Source: Sphingomonadaceae bacterium 3R27E2-A
GTDB lineage: Bacteria; Pseudomonadota; Alphaproteobacteria; Sphingomonadales; Sphingomonadaceae
Assembly (NCBI GenBank): GCA_005503165.1
Contig: SCNT01000029.1
Location: forward strand, 1-59,852
Reading direction: 5' to 3'
Length of the DNA stretch: 59,852 nucleotides
Shown piece by piece: positions 18,267 to 27,067 of this stretch. Each line of letters opens with the position of its first letter. Position 1 is the first letter of the stretch. The notes below the pieces were generated by a model. That model was not told where the DNA came from. It saw only the letters and a program-made list of their open reading frames with translations, and did no database searches. A program made the translations under genes and the position numbers.

Positions 18267-19357
18267 CCGATGCGATCGTCGTCGGCGCCGGGCCGGCCGG
18301 ATCGGCGGCGGCGATCGGGCTGGCGCAGAGCGGGGCGCAGGTGTTGCTGCTCGAACGCGCGCGCGAAACGGGCGACGCGCTGTGCGGCGGGTTCCTCAGC
18401 TGGCAGACGCTCGCGCGGCTCGACGCGCTGGGGATCGATGGCGCGACGCTCGGCGGGCAGCGCGTCACCCGCGTGCGCCTGTTCGCGGGCCAGCGGATGA
18501 GCGAGACGCGGCTGCCCGGGGCCGCGCTCGGCGTGTCGCGCCACCGCCTCGACACGGTGCTGCAAGCTGCGGCGGCGGCCGGGGCCGGACTGGAGCGCGG
18601 CGTCCATGCGACCGGCATCGCCGACGGCAGCGTGCAGACCCGCGACGGCGCCGGGCTGACAGCGCCGGCGATCTTTCTCGCCGCGGGCAAGCATGGCTTC
18701 CGCGGCTTTGCGCGCGAGCCTGCCGCATGGCAGCGCGAAGACCCCGTCATGGGCCTGCGGCTGCGGCTGCCCGCGCATCCGGCGCTTGAGCGGCTCGTCG
18801 GCGAAGCGGTCGAACTGCACCTGTTCGACCGCGGTTATGCCGGGCTGGTGCGGCAGGAGGATGGCAGCGGCAATCTGTGCCTCGCGGTGCACAAGTCGCG
18901 GCTCGACGAAGCGGAGGGCGACCCTGCCGCGCTGCTCCGCGTGCTGGGCGGCGCGCTGCCGCAGCTCGGCGAGCGGCTTGGCTTTGCCGACTGGTCACAC
19001 AGCGTCGATGCGATCGGGCGCGTTCCCTATGGCTGGCGCACCGCCGACACTGCACCCGGGCTGTTCCGCCTCGGCGATCAGGCGGGGGTGATCCCGAGCC
19101 TCGCGGGCGAGGGCATGGGGCTGGCGGTCGCGAGCGCGGCGGCGGCGGTGGCGGCATGGCAGCGCGGCGCCGGCGGGGCGGCGCCCGGCTATCAGCGCGC
19201 GCTCGCGGCGCGCATGGCGCGCCCCTTCGCGCTGGCAAATCTCATCTGGCGGCTGGGCGAAAATCCGCACAGCGCCGCGCTGATGACCGCAGGGGCGTCA
19301 CTTTTTCCGTCCTTGGTGCGAATAGTGTCTCGAACGACGCGTATCCGCAGCGGCTGA
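18263..19357 (+). CDS. FAD-dependent oxidoreductase of the PKS operon
   Basis: A 364-residue flavoprotein with a GTG start overlapping the methyltransferase stop. The N-terminal Rossmann motif is VVGAGPAGSAAAIGLAQSG. A CGGFLSW segment and, near residue 270, LFRLGDQAGVIPSLAGEGM give the second FAD-binding motif in the form typical of geranylgeranyl-reductase/UbiH-like monooxygenases. It could hydroxylate the aromatic ring (as in phenolic-lipid operons) or reduce double bonds of an isoprenoid or acyl chain. The motif alone does not decide. It is the third and last gene of the operon. Confidence 0.85.
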   Translation: MTDAIVVGAGPAGSAAAIGLAQSGAQVLLLERARETGDALCGGFLSWQTLARLDALGIDGATLGGQRVTRVRLFAGQRMSETRLPGAALGVSRHRLDTVLQAAAAAGAGLERGVHATGIADGSVQTRDGAGLTAPAIFLAAGKHGFRGFAREPAAWQREDPVMGLRLRLPAHPALERLVGEAVELHLFDRGYAGLVRQEDGSGNLCLAVHKSRLDEAEGDPAALLRVLGGALPQLGERLGFADWSHSVDAIGRVPYGWRTADTAPGLFRLGDQAGVIPSLAGEGMGLAVASAAAAVAAWQRGAGGAAPGYQRALAARMARPFALANLIWRLGENPHSAALMTAGASLFPSLVRIVSRTTRIRSG

Positions 19358-19446
19358 CCCCTCGCCCCTTGCGGCGGCGCGTCCCCCGACCGATATCAGG
19401 GACAAGAAGACGGCGCCCGCGGGCCCCGTAGACAGGAGATCATCCG

Positions 19447-19854
19447 ATGACCGATCCCAAGACCGTCAAGCAGCTCGATCCGATGGCGCATCATGTGCTG
19501 CGCGAGGGCGGCACCGAACGCGCCTTCACCGGCAAATACAACGACCACAAGGGCGACGGCGTCTATCATTGCGCCGGCTGCGGCGCGCCGCTGTTCGACA
19601 GCCGTGCCAAATATAACAGCGGGTCGGGGTGGCCGAGCTATACCGCGCCCGCCGCCGATGCCGCGGTGACCGAAGTCACCGACACCAGCCATGGCATGGT
19701 CCGCACCGAAGTGCGCTGCGCGAAATGCGAAGGCCATCTCGGCCATGTCTTTCCCGACGGCCCCGGTCCCGACGGGCTGCGTTACTGCATCAACAGCGCG
19801 GCGCTTGACTTCGCGGACCGTGGGCAGGATGACGCGGGCAGCGGCGAGGGCTGA
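19447..19854 (+). CDS. msrB: Peptide-methionine (R)-S-oxide reductase
   Basis: A 135-residue MsrB that repairs methionine-R-sulfoxide in proteins. Two CxxC zinc pairs are present: CAGCG (about residues 41-44) and [12 protein letters not shown] (about 90-93). The catalytic Cys is in [11 protein letters not shown], and [11 protein letters not shown] is the substrate-site signature. A resolving Cys at the usual position is not obvious, so recycling may use another thiol. AGGAG precedes ATG 19447. It stands alone, upstream of the PBP gene. Confidence 0.95.
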   Translation: MTDPKTVKQLDPMAHHVLREGGTERAFTGKYNDHKGDGVYHCAGCGAPLFDSRAKYNSGSGWPSYTAPAADAAVTEVTDTSHGMVRTEVRCAKCEGHLGHVFPDGPGPDGLRYCINSAALDFADRGQDDAGSGEG

Positions 19855-19922
19855 CGGGCCACCCTCGTCCGGACCATTCGGACTGACGCGGACAGGGACG
19901 CGGCGAGGGAAGGGAATCGGCT

Positions 19923-22115
19923 TTGCGCCGCGAAAGACAGCAGGTATCCGCAGGTAAATCACCGGCCAGCGCGCGTTCGGGCGGTTCGGATCCCAGGGGC
20001 GAGCCGCCGCGCTGGCGGCTGTGGCTGCGCCGCCTTATCCGCTGGGGCCTCGGCCTCGCGCTCGTCGGCGCGGTCGCGCTGGCGGTGGCGGTCGGCATCG
20101 CGGTCCAGCGCATCCCGAGCTTCGAGGAACTCAAGAAGTCGCCCGCCGGCCAGACGATCCGCGTCCACGCCGCCGACGGCACGGTGTTCCTGTCGCTCGG
20201 CCCCAATTACGGGCGCTGGCTGACGCTGCGCGAGACGCCGCAGGTGATGCAGGACGCGATGGTCGCGGTCGAGGACCGGCGCTTTCGCTACCACCCCGGG
20301 GTCGATCCGGTCGGCATGACGCGCGCCGCGGTCGTCGCGGTGCAGAATCGCGGCACCGGCCGCCGCCTGCAGGGCGCGTCGACGATCACGCAGCAGCTCG
20401 CGCGCAACATCTTCCTCTCGAACAGCTATACCTGGACGCGCAAGGCGCGCGAGATGGTGCTGTCGATGGCGCTCGAATGGAAATTCTCGAAGGACGAGAT
20501 CCTCGAGCTCTATCTCAACAAGGTCTATTTCGGCGGCGGCAGTTACGGCATCGACGCCGCGTCGCGGCGCTTCTTCGGGCATAGTGCGACGCAGATGTCG
20601 CTGTCCGAGGCGGCGGTGATCGCGGGGCTGGTCAAGGCGCCGTCGCGCTATTCGCCGACCGCCGACGCGCAGGCCGCGCTCGGCCGCGCGGGCGTGGTGC
20701 TGGCGGTGATGGTCGACGCGGGGGTGATCACCCAGTCGCAGGCCGACAGCGCCAAGCCCGCGGACGTCCAGCTGGCGCAGGAAACGGGGCAGAACAGCGC
20801 GCGCTATTTCAGCGACTGGGCGCTGCCGCAGCTCGATATGCTGATCGACGAGGGCAGCGAGGCGATCGACGTCTATACCACCATTGACCTCGGCATGCAG
20901 CGCGCGGCGACCGCGGCGATCCAGGCCAATGTGCCGGGCGGCGCGCAAGGCGCTCTGGTGTCGATCGACCGCGATGGCGCGGTGCGCGCGATGGTCGGCG
21001 GCACCGACTATGTCGCGTCGAACTACAACCGCGCGACGCAGGCGACCCGCCAGCCGGGCTCGGCGTGGAAGGTCTTCGTCTATATGGCCGCGCTCGAATC
21101 GGGCTATAAGGTCGACGACGAGGTGGTCGACGAGCCGGTGACGATTCGCGGCTGGTCGCCCCGCAACTCGTCGGGGCGCTTTGCCGGGGCGATGGACCTG
21201 CGCACCGCCTTCGCCTATTCGGTCAACACCGTGGCGGCGAAGCTGGGCGACGAGGTCGGCACCTCGTCGGTCGCGAACATGGCGCGGCGCTTCGGTATCT
21301 CGACCCCGATCAACACCCAGCCCGCGATGGTGCTGGGCAGCAGCGAAGTGCGCGTGATCGACATGACCGCCGCCTTCGCCGCGATCTCGCGCAAGGGCGT
21401 GTCGGCGGCGCCTTATGGCATCACCAAGGTCACCACCGCCGACGGCCGCCTGCTCTACCAGCGCGCGCCCGAGCGCGGCACCGTGCTGGTCGACAGCTGG
21501 GTCGCCGCCGGGATCACCGACCTGATGCAGACCGCGGTCGCCACCGGCACCGGCCGCGCGGCGCAGATCGGCCGCCCGGTCGCGGGCAAGACGGGGACGA
21601 CGACGAGCAACAAGGACGGCTGGTTCCTGGGCTTCTCGAGCGGGCTGACCACCGGGGTGTGGATGGGGCGCGACGATGCCAAGGCAGTCGGCGGGCTGCA
21701 GGGCGGGCGGGCACCGGCCAAGGCCTTTGCCGACTTCATGCGCATCGCGGTCGCGCGGCGCCCGGTCGAGCAGTTCGACACCGAGGTCAAGCTGCCCGAC
21801 TGGCAGCTCGAGGACGAGGACGAGGCTTATCTGGGCGAGCCCGGCGAGGGCGGCTTCGTCGACGAGAACGGCATGCCGGTCGAGCTGCCCTATGGCGGCA
21901 GCGAGAACCGCCCTCCCGAGGAAGGCAACGAGCCGCAGGTCGAACCACCGGTGATGGACCAGCGCTGGCTCGACGAGCAGACCGGCGGCGGCAATGGCTC
22001 GCAGCCCAGGGCGCCGCAGCCGGCCCCGAAGGCCCCGCCTGCGAACAAGGCGCTGCCGCCCGCGGTCAAGAGCTCGACGGTGCGCGTGCAGAGCGGGAAC
22101 AACCCGGGGAATTGA
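19923..22115 (+). CDS. Bifunctional penicillin-binding protein (PBP1 family)
   Basis: A 730-residue class A PBP with a TTG start preceded by AGGGA. One transmembrane helix (about residues 36-60) anchors it in the inner membrane. The glycosyltransferase 51 domain has VEDRRFRYHPGVDP and GASTITQQLARNIF. The transpeptidase domain has the serine motif GSAWKVF, YSVNT as SxN and GKTGTT as KTG. It polymerises glycan strands and cross-links peptides. The C-terminal 110 residues form an acidic, Pro/Gly/Gln-rich tail of low complexity, probably disordered. Length and domain order fit PBP1A-like proteins of alphaproteobacteria. Confidence 0.94.
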   Translation: MRRERQQVSAGKSPASARSGGSDPRGEPPRWRLWLRRLIRWGLGLALVGAVALAVAVGIAVQRIPSFEELKKSPAGQTIRVHAADGTVFLSLGPNYGRWLTLRETPQVMQDAMVAVEDRRFRYHPGVDPVGMTRAAVVAVQNRGTGRRLQGASTITQQLARNIFLSNSYTWTRKAREMVLSMALEWKFSKDEILELYLNKVYFGGGSYGIDAASRRFFGHSATQMSLSEAAVIAGLVKAPSRYSPTADAQAALGRAGVVLAVMVDAGVITQSQADSAKPADVQLAQETGQNSARYFSDWALPQLDMLIDEGSEAIDVYTTIDLGMQRAATAAIQANVPGGAQGALVSIDRDGAVRAMVGGTDYVASNYNRATQATRQPGSAWKVFVYMAALESGYKVDDEVVDEPVTIRGWSPRNSSGRFAGAMDLRTAFAYSVNTVAAKLGDEVGTSSVANMARRFGISTPINTQPAMVLGSSEVRVIDMTAAFAAISRKGVSAAPYGITKVTTADGRLLYQRAPERGTVLVDSWVAAGITDLMQTAVATGTGRAAQIGRPVAGKTGTTTSNKDGWFLGFSSGLTTGVWMGRDDAKAVGGLQGGRAPAKAFADFMRIAVARRPVEQFDTEVKLPDWQLEDEDEAYLGEPGEGGFVDENGMPVELPYGGSENRPPEEGNEPQVEPPVMDQRWLDEQTGGGNGSQPRAPQPAPKAPPANKALPPAVKSSTVRVQSGNNPGN

Positions 22116-22120
22116 GCCGC

Positions 22121-22153
22121 CGATCCTCCCAACGCGCAGCGCTGGGCGGATCG
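22121..22153. terminator. Bidirectional hairpin between convergent genes
   Basis: Arms 22121-22131 and 22143-22153 pair over 11 bases with one mismatch and an 11-base loop. They lie between the convergent stops of the PBP and metalloprotease genes. A short T-run (22155-22157) follows on the plus strand. Termination is plausible in both directions. Confidence 0.4.
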
Positions 22154-22155
22154 AT

Positions 22156-22887
22156 TTAGCCGAACCGGTACCGGTGCAGCCCGCGGCCTTCGCGGCGCAG
22201 CCACGCGCGCGCGGCGGCGACGTCGCCGTCGTGGAGCTCGTCGACTAGCTCGTGGAAGGCGCGGCCGTGGTCCATGTGCCGGAGGTGCGCGACCTCGTGC
22301 GCGACGGTCGCGCGGCGGACATGGTCGGGCGCCATCACCAGCCGCCAGCTGTAACGCAGGTCGCCGGTCGCGGTGCAGCTGCCCCAGCGGCTGCGCGGGT
22401 CGCCGACGCCGACGCGCCCGACCTCGAGCCCTGCGCGCGCGGCGATCGCGCGGCTTTCGCCGGCCATCAGATCGAGCGCCTGCGCCTTCAGCCAGCGCTC
22501 GACCCGGCGCCCGACGCCGTCGGCGGGACCGCCGAGCGCGAGTATATCGTCCTCGACGCGCACCGCGCGCGGCAGCGCGGGATCCCAGACGACCAGGCGC
22601 TCGGTCCCGAACAGCGGCAGGCGCGCGCCGGGTCCGATGTCGACGGGCAGCACCGCCTTGCCGACCTGCTGCATCAGCCAGTCCTGCTGCTCGCTCGCCC
22701 AGCGCAGCGCCTTCGCGGCGCTGCCGCGGCGCGGCAGGGTGAGGCGGAGCTCGGCGCGCGCGGCGTCGAAGACGAGACGATAGCGGCGCGACTGCGCATG
22801 GTGCACCAGCCGCACCGGCCACAGCGTCTCGCCCACCCGGATATGCGGCCCGTCGGCCGCCTTCAGCTCAGACGATATGTTCGACAA
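22156..22887 (-). CDS. YgjP/SprT-like zinc metallopeptidase
   Basis: A 243-residue member of the YgjP-like (DUF45/M48-related) metallopeptidases. The zinc motif is VAHEVAHLRHMDHGRAFHEL, near residue 190, with the HExxH core and downstream His. RWGSCTATGDLRYSWRLVMA is the conserved strand before it. The N-terminal half resembles the usual beta-rich domain with VRLVHHAQSRRYRL. The natural substrate of the family is unknown. A TTG start is used, as no ATG occurs nearby. The N-terminus overlaps the YcgN stop by 20 bases, making it the last gene of SCO-YcgN-YgjP. Confidence 0.85.
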   Translation of the reverse strand: MSNISSELKAADGPHIRVGETLWPVRLVHHAQSRRYRLVFDAARAELRLTLPRRGSAAKALRWASEQQDWLMQQVGKAVLPVDIGPGARLPLFGTERLVVWDPALPRAVRVEDDILALGGPADGVGRRVERWLKAQALDLMAGESRAIAARAGLEVGRVGVGDPRSRWGSCTATGDLRYSWRLVMAPDHVRRATVAHEVAHLRHMDHGRAFHELVDELHDGDVAAARAWLRREGRGLHRYRFG

Positions 22888-23311
22888 GATGATTTTCCAG
22901 CGGGCCCGCGACCTGTTCGGCGACCGTCCAGCCGACGATCGACTGCCCGGCGCGGTGCACCGCGTCGCGGTCGCCGCTGATCAGATAATGCCATTCGGGG
23001 AGCGGCCGGTCCTCGGCGCGCAGGCGATAGGCGCAGCTTTGCGGCAGCCACTCGAGATCCTCGACGCTGGCCTTGGTCAGTGTGAGGCAGTCGGGCACAT
23101 GGCGCCGCCGGTGCCTGTAATCGCCGCAGCGCGCGGTCTTTAGATCCAGCAGGCGGCACGCGACATTGGTCGGATAGATGCGGCCCGTGTCCTCATCCTC
23201 CAGTTTGTGCAGGCAGCATTTGCCGCAACCGTCGCACAAGGCCTCCCATTCGCCGGCGTCGAGGCTGGCGAGCGGCATTTCCCAGAAGCGCCGCGGCGTC
23301 ACTTCACCCAT
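22868..23311 (-). CDS. YcgN-family cysteine-cluster protein
   Basis: A 147-residue protein of the YcgN/UPF0260 family. The Cys-rich motif is LCDGCGKCCLHKLEDEDTG, near residues 21-40, followed by NVACRLLDLKTARCGDY and PDCLTLTKASV; together they are likely to bind a metal or iron-sulfur cluster. Function is unknown. The ATG at 23311 overlaps the SCO stop by 13 bases; an in-frame GTG at 23302 gives a four-base overlap and is the alternative start. It overlaps the metallopeptidase gene downstream. Confidence 0.88.
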   Translation of the reverse strand: MGEVTPRRFWEMPLASLDAGEWEALCDGCGKCCLHKLEDEDTGRIYPTNVACRLLDLKTARCGDYRHRRRHVPDCLTLTKASVEDLEWLPQSCAYRLRAEDRPLPEWHYLISGDRDAVHRAGQSIVGWTVAEQVAGPLENHLVEHIV

Positions 23312-23946
23312 TTCTGAAGGTCGGCGGCGACCTTGTCGGGGGCGCCCTCGTCGGCATCGGTCGACGGGTCGTCGAGCGGCAGGGGGGTGATAGGTTTGTC
23401 GTCGGGACCCATCAGGAAGGCGATTTGGGTATGACCGACCAGATAGCGGTCGGGCGCCGATCCCTCGACCTTGCTGAAGCTGACGGCATAGCTGCGCGCT
23501 ACCTTGGTGATGGCGTCGAGCGGGCCGGTGAGGCCGACGAGACGGGGATGATAGCGCGACACGAAGGGTTTGAGCGCCGCAGGCGTGTCCCGCTCGGGAT
23601 CGACGGTGATGAAGATCGGCTGGACCTTCGCGCCGCGCGCGGGGTCGCTCTTTTCGAAGGCGGCGAGCCCGCGCATCAGTTTCTGGACGTCGACCGGACA
23701 GATGTCGGGGCAGAAGCTGTAGCCGAAATAGACGAGGCGATATTTTCCGGCGAAGTCGGTGTCGCGCACCGTCTTGCCGTCCTGGTCCGTGAGGGTGAAG
23801 GGACCGCCGATCCTCGCGCCTTCGAGCGGCGGGCGGGGGTCGGCCGCGGGCGCGGCGGGACCGCCGCAACCGGCGAGCGCGATACCGGCGAGCGGGAGCA
23901 GGCTTGCACGAACGGCCTTTTGGCCCATATTCAGCTTGTTCATCAT
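23299..23946 (-). CDS. SCO family copper protein
   Basis: A 215-residue SCO1/SenC-type protein with a thioredoxin-like fold. A signal segment ends at the lipobox ALAGC, so it is a membrane-anchored periplasmic lipoprotein. Copper ligands are present: the two Cys in FGYSFCPDICPVDVQ (near residue 84) and the His in YLVGHTQIAFLM. The family delivers copper to cytochrome oxidase CuA or acts as a thiol reductant. No cytochrome oxidase genes are nearby. It is the first gene of the overlapping SCO-YcgN-YgjP unit. Confidence 0.92.
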   Translation of the reverse strand: MMNKLNMGQKAVRASLLPLAGIALAGCGGPAAPAADPRPPLEGARIGGPFTLTDQDGKTVRDTDFAGKYRLVYFGYSFCPDICPVDVQKLMRGLAAFEKSDPARGAKVQPIFITVDPERDTPAALKPFVSRYHPRLVGLTGPLDAITKVARSYAVSFSKVEGSAPDRYLVGHTQIAFLMGPDDKPITPLPLDDPSTDADEGAPDKVAADLQKWVK

Positions 23947-24041
23947 CGCGCCAGCCTTGCTGGGCTAGGCGCCGAAAATCAACCTTTGTCGTCGTTCCCG
24001 TTCAAAGGGACGCGGCGAATTCGAACAGGGTCCCGTTGGTC

Positions 24042-24662
24042 ATGCTCCGTCGCACCGCCTTTCGTCTCGCCTCGCTGTCGCTGGTCGCCAGCATCGCAGC
24101 GCTCGCGCTCGCCCCGGCGGTGCAGGCGCAGTTCCGCGGCGGTTACGCCTTCCTGCAGGCGGTCGACGATCGCGACGGGACCAAGGCGACCGACGCGCTG
24201 AAGGACGATCCGGCGATCGTCAACACGCGCAACCCCGACAACGGCGAGACCGCGCTGATCATCGTCACTAAGCGCCGCGACACGACCTGGCTGCGCTTCC
24301 TGCTCGGCAAGGGCGGCGATCCGTCGATCGGCGACCGCCAGGGAATGACCCCGCTGATGCACAGCGCCCTGCTCAATACCACCGACGCCGCCGAGGAACT
24401 GCTCGGCAGCAAGGCGCCGGTCGACCAGGCGAACCGCCGCGGCGAGACCGCGCTGATCCTGGCGGTTCAGGCCAAGAACAGCGCGATGGTGCGCCTGCTC
24501 GTCCGCCGCGGCGCCAACCCCGACAAGGCCGACCATATCGCGGGCATGTCGGCGCGCGACTATGCCAGGCGCGACGATCGCAGCGGGCAGTTGCTGGCGA
24601 TGCTGGATGCAAGGCCCGACGCGCCGGTGCGCGAGCTGGGGACGACCTTCGGGCCCAAATAA
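24042..24662 (+). CDS. Exported ankyrin-repeat protein
   Basis: A 206-residue protein with a signal peptide ending near LAPAVQAQ. The mature part is made of about four ankyrin repeats: NPDNGETALIIVTKRRDTTW, then DRQGMTPLMHSALLNTTDA, then RRGETALILAVQAKNSAMV, and a last divergent one with HIAGMSARDYARR. Periplasmic ankyrin proteins mediate protein contacts; some protect catalases, but nothing here fixes a partner. ATG 24042 is the first start that gives a good signal peptide. It lies 66 bases upstream of the HTH-RibB gene on the same strand. Confidence 0.85.
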   Translation: MLRRTAFRLASLSLVASIAALALAPAVQAQFRGGYAFLQAVDDRDGTKATDALKDDPAIVNTRNPDNGETALIIVTKRRDTTWLRFLLGKGGDPSIGDRQGMTPLMHSALLNTTDAAEELLGSKAPVDQANRRGETALILAVQAKNSAMVRLLVRRGANPDKADHIAGMSARDYARRDDRSGQLLAMLDARPDAPVRELGTTFGPK

Positions 24663-24679
24663 GGCTGCGCACCCGCCCA

Positions 24680-24728
24680 ATGTGATTCGCCGATTGACAA
24701 TCACATCATGATGTGAAATTTGCGCGTC
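24680..24728 (+). promoter_or_regulatory. Promoter region with perfect palindrome upstream of HTH-RibB
   Basis: A TTGACA -35 box lies at 24694-24699. TCACATCATGATGTGA at 24701-24716 is a perfect 16-bp palindrome placed where the spacer would be. A second dyad (ATGTGATT 24680-24687, AATCACAT 24699-24706) overlaps it. The -10 region is weak (around AAATTT, 24717-24722). A start site near 24728 would leave ATG 24729 almost leaderless, in keeping with the missing ribosome site. This looks like an operator; the regulator is unknown. Confidence 0.6.
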
Positions 24729-26003
24729 ATGTCCACTCAGCTCATCGAGCGCATCCGCGCCATCGTCGATGACGGCGCCATGTCCCGTTCGGGGCTCGCG
24801 CGCGCCGCCGGCCTCCACGCCAACAGCCTGCGCGACCTCGATTCGCCCGGCTGGAACCCGACCGCGGATACGCTGCGCAAGCTCGAGAACTGGCTCGCGC
24901 ACGGCAGCGACCTGTCGCCGATGGCGACGCCCGAGGAGATCATCGCCGAGGCGCGCAACGGCCGCATGTTCATCCTCGTCGACGACGAGGACCGCGAGAA
25001 TGAAGGCGACCTCGTCATCCCGGCGCAAATGGCGACTCCCGACGCGATCAACTTCATGGCGACCCACGGCCGCGGCCTCATCTGCCTGACGCTGACCAAG
25101 GCGCGCGTCGACACGCTCGGGCTCGAACTGATGAGCCGCCAGAACGGCACACGCCACGAAACCGCCTTCACCACCTCGATCGAGGCGCGCGAGGGCGTCA
25201 CCACGGGCATTTCGGCCGGCGACCGCGCGCGGACGGTCGCGGTCGCGATCGACGCCGGCAAGACACGCGACGATATCGTCACCCCCGGCCATGTCTTTCC
25301 GCTGATCGCGCGCGACGGCGGCGTGCTCGTGCGGGCCGGCCACACCGAGGCGTCGGTCGATATCGCGCGGCTCGCCGGGCTCAACCCCTCGGGCGTGATC
25401 TGCGAGATCATGAACGACGACGGGTCGATGGCGCGGCTCGACGACCTCATTCCCTTCGCGCGGCGCCACGGGCTGAAGATCGGCACGATCGCGGACCTCA
25501 TCGCCTATCGCCACCGCAACGACCGGCTGGTCGAATGCGTCGCCGACGAACCGTTCGAATCGGATTATGGCGGCGACTGGCGCCTCAAATCCTATCGCAA
25601 CAAGATCGACGGCAGCGTCAATCTGGTGCTGCAAAAGGGTCCGGTCGATCCCGAGGGCGTCACGCTGGTCCGCATGCATGCGGTGTCGATCTTCGACGAT
25701 ATCATGGGCCGCCCGGGTCCGAAGAAGCGCCGCCTGCAACGCTCGATGGACGCGATCGGCGAGGCGGGCGCCGGCGTCATCGTGATGCTGATGCGCCCGC
25801 TGCCCGGATCGGCCGAGGCCGAGGCGACCCCCGCACCCAGCGGCGGCATGGACCTTCGCACCTATGGCATCGGCGCGCAGATCCTCGCCGATCTCGGCGT
25901 GCATGCGATGGAATTGCTCACCCCCACCCACAGCAATATCGTCGGGCTCGAAGGCTATGGCCTGTCGGTCGTCGGCGAGCGCTCCATTCCCGGAGAAGCC
26001 TGA
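24729..26003 (+). CDS. ribB: HTH-fused 3,4-dihydroxy-2-butanone-4-phosphate synthase with degenerate RibA domain
   Basis: A 424-residue fusion. Residues about 1-62 form an XRE-like helix-turn-helix ([20 protein letters not shown], then [12 protein letters not shown]). Residues about 68-270 are the RibB domain with [17 protein letters not shown] and [17 protein letters not shown] intact; it converts ribulose 5-phosphate to dihydroxybutanone phosphate for riboflavin. The C-terminal 150 residues align in position with GTP cyclohydrolase II but lack the zinc cysteines and the GRGIG loop, so they should be inactive. A short extension from TTG 24720 is possible. The TGATG overlap couples it to ribH. 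The HTH fusion suggests autoregulation (inference). Confidence 0.92.
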   Translation: MSTQLIERIRAIVDDGAMSRSGLARAAGLHANSLRDLDSPGWNPTADTLRKLENWLAHGSDLSPMATPEEIIAEARNGRMFILVDDEDRENEGDLVIPAQMATPDAINFMATHGRGLICLTLTKARVDTLGLELMSRQNGTRHETAFTTSIEAREGVTTGISAGDRARTVAVAIDAGKTRDDIVTPGHVFPLIARDGGVLVRAGHTEASVDIARLAGLNPSGVICEIMNDDGSMARLDDLIPFARRHGLKIGTIADLIAYRHRNDRLVECVADEPFESDYGGDWRLKSYRNKIDGSVNLVLQKGPVDPEGVTLVRMHAVSIFDDIMGRPGPKKRRLQRSMDAIGEAGAGVIVMLMRPLPGSAEAEATPAPSGGMDLRTYGIGAQILADLGVHAMELLTPTHSNIVGLEGYGLSVVGERSIPGEA

Positions 26004-26428
26004 TGGCCCACGTCCTGATCGTCGAAGCGCGCTTCTATTCGCACCTCAACGACATGCTGCTCGATGGCGTGCGCTCGGCGCTCGAAGCCGGGGGACACAG
26101 CCACGAGACGGTGACCGTCCCCGGCGCGCTGGAAGTGCCCGCGGCGATCTCGCTCGCCGCCGACAGCTCCCGCTACGACGCCTATGTCGCACTGGGCGTG
26201 GTGATCCGCGGCGAAACCTATCATTTCGAGGTCGTCTCGAACGAGAGCGCGCGCGGCATCATGGCGCTGACGCTCGACGGACTGGCGATCGGCAACGGCA
26301 TCCTCACCGTCGAGAATGAAGAGCAAGCGCTTGCGCGCGCCGACAGGACGCGCAAGGATAAGGGCGGCGAAGCGGCGAAGGCCGCGCTCGCGATGCTGGC
26401 CCTGAAGGAGCAATTCGGCATTGGTTGA
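26003..26428 (+). CDS. ribH: 6,7-dimethyl-8-ribityllumazine synthase
   Basis: A 141-residue lumazine synthase, usual length, which forms icosahedral or pentameric assemblies and condenses dihydroxybutanone phosphate with the pyrimidine from RibD. Family marks are [31 protein letters not shown] and [11 protein letters not shown], with the catalytic His in the GETYHFE strand. ATG 26003 overlaps the ribB stop (TGATG). The 3' end overlaps the next gene by eight bases, giving the order ribB-ribH-membrane protein. Confidence 0.97.
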   Translation: MAHVLIVEARFYSHLNDMLLDGVRSALEAGGHSHETVTVPGALEVPAAISLAADSSRYDAYVALGVVIRGETYHFEVVSNESARGIMALTLDGLAIGNGILTVENEEQALARADRTRKDKGGEAAKAALAMLALKEQFGIG

Positions 26429-27062
26429 TCGTCCGCCCCCCAGCCGTTTTTCCGTCGTCGAGCGCGGCGGGCGGCTGGTGGTGATCGACAGGACCACCGG
26501 CCAGACCCCGCTGAGCGCTGCCGAGCGCATGGACCAGCACGACCGCGCGATGGGGGTCGAGCCGATTCGCCCCGAACGCAGCCGCGCGCCGGCCCCGGCC
26601 GCGACCCCCGCTCCGCGCGCCGACACGCGCGCCGCACCGCCCCCGGCGGGCCGCCGCGGCAATGCGTCGATGGCGGCCGCGGTCGCCGCGCGTAACAAGC
26701 GGCCGTGGAGCGGCGCGCCGACCAATCGGGACACGCCCGCCCCCGCACCCGCTCCTGCCCCCGCGCGTATCAACCAACGCCCGGCGCCGTCGCGCCGCGG
26801 CGCGCGCAAGACGATTGTCACGGCCAAATGGTGGGACAGCAAGGGGCCGCGGACGATAGAACTCGGCCCCAAGGGTCAATCGGCGCTGAGCGGTGGATTC
26901 GTTGCGGTCGTCATCGGGGCGCTGATCGCCGCGGTCGTTCTGCTGATGATCGAGCCGGTGATCTTCTTCATCGCCGGCTTTCTCCTCTTTCGCTTCGGCG
27001 GCGGCGTGCTCGGGCCGATCGGCGCCGGGATCGTCGACAAGGCGCTGGCGGAGAGGGATTAG
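26421..27062 (+). CDS. Hypothetical membrane protein with Ala/Pro-rich N-terminal half
   Basis: A 213-residue protein starting at TTG 26421, ten bases after AAGGAG inside ribH. Residues 1-145 are soluble, Pro-, Ala- and Arg-rich and likely disordered. [21 protein letters not shown] strand follows, then one long or two closely spaced hydrophobic helices (about residues 155-190), and a Gly-rich end with [14 protein letters not shown]. No domain is recognised. It probably sits in the inner membrane with its charged N-terminal part in the cytoplasm. Its linkage to rib genes may be only co-transcription. Confidence 0.65.
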   Translation: MVDRPPPSRFSVVERGGRLVVIDRTTGQTPLSAAERMDQHDRAMGVEPIRPERSRAPAPAATPAPRADTRAAPPPAGRRGNASMAAAVAARNKRPWSGAPTNRDTPAPAPAPAPARINQRPAPSRRGARKTIVTAKWWDSKGPRTIELGPKGQSALSGGFVAVVIGALIAAVVLLMIEPVIFFIAGFLLFRFGGGVLGPIGAGIVDKALAERD

Positions 27063-27067
27063 CGAAA

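Noticed and set aside
24663..24728. FMN riboswitch before ribB
   Set aside because: The gap is only 66 bases and lacks the conserved FMN aptamer helices; it holds a promoter and palindrome instead.
23979..25931. 650-codon open frame opposite the HTH-RibB gene
   Set aside because: Low-complexity His/Arg/Asp-rich translation with no motif, opposite a well-supported gene.
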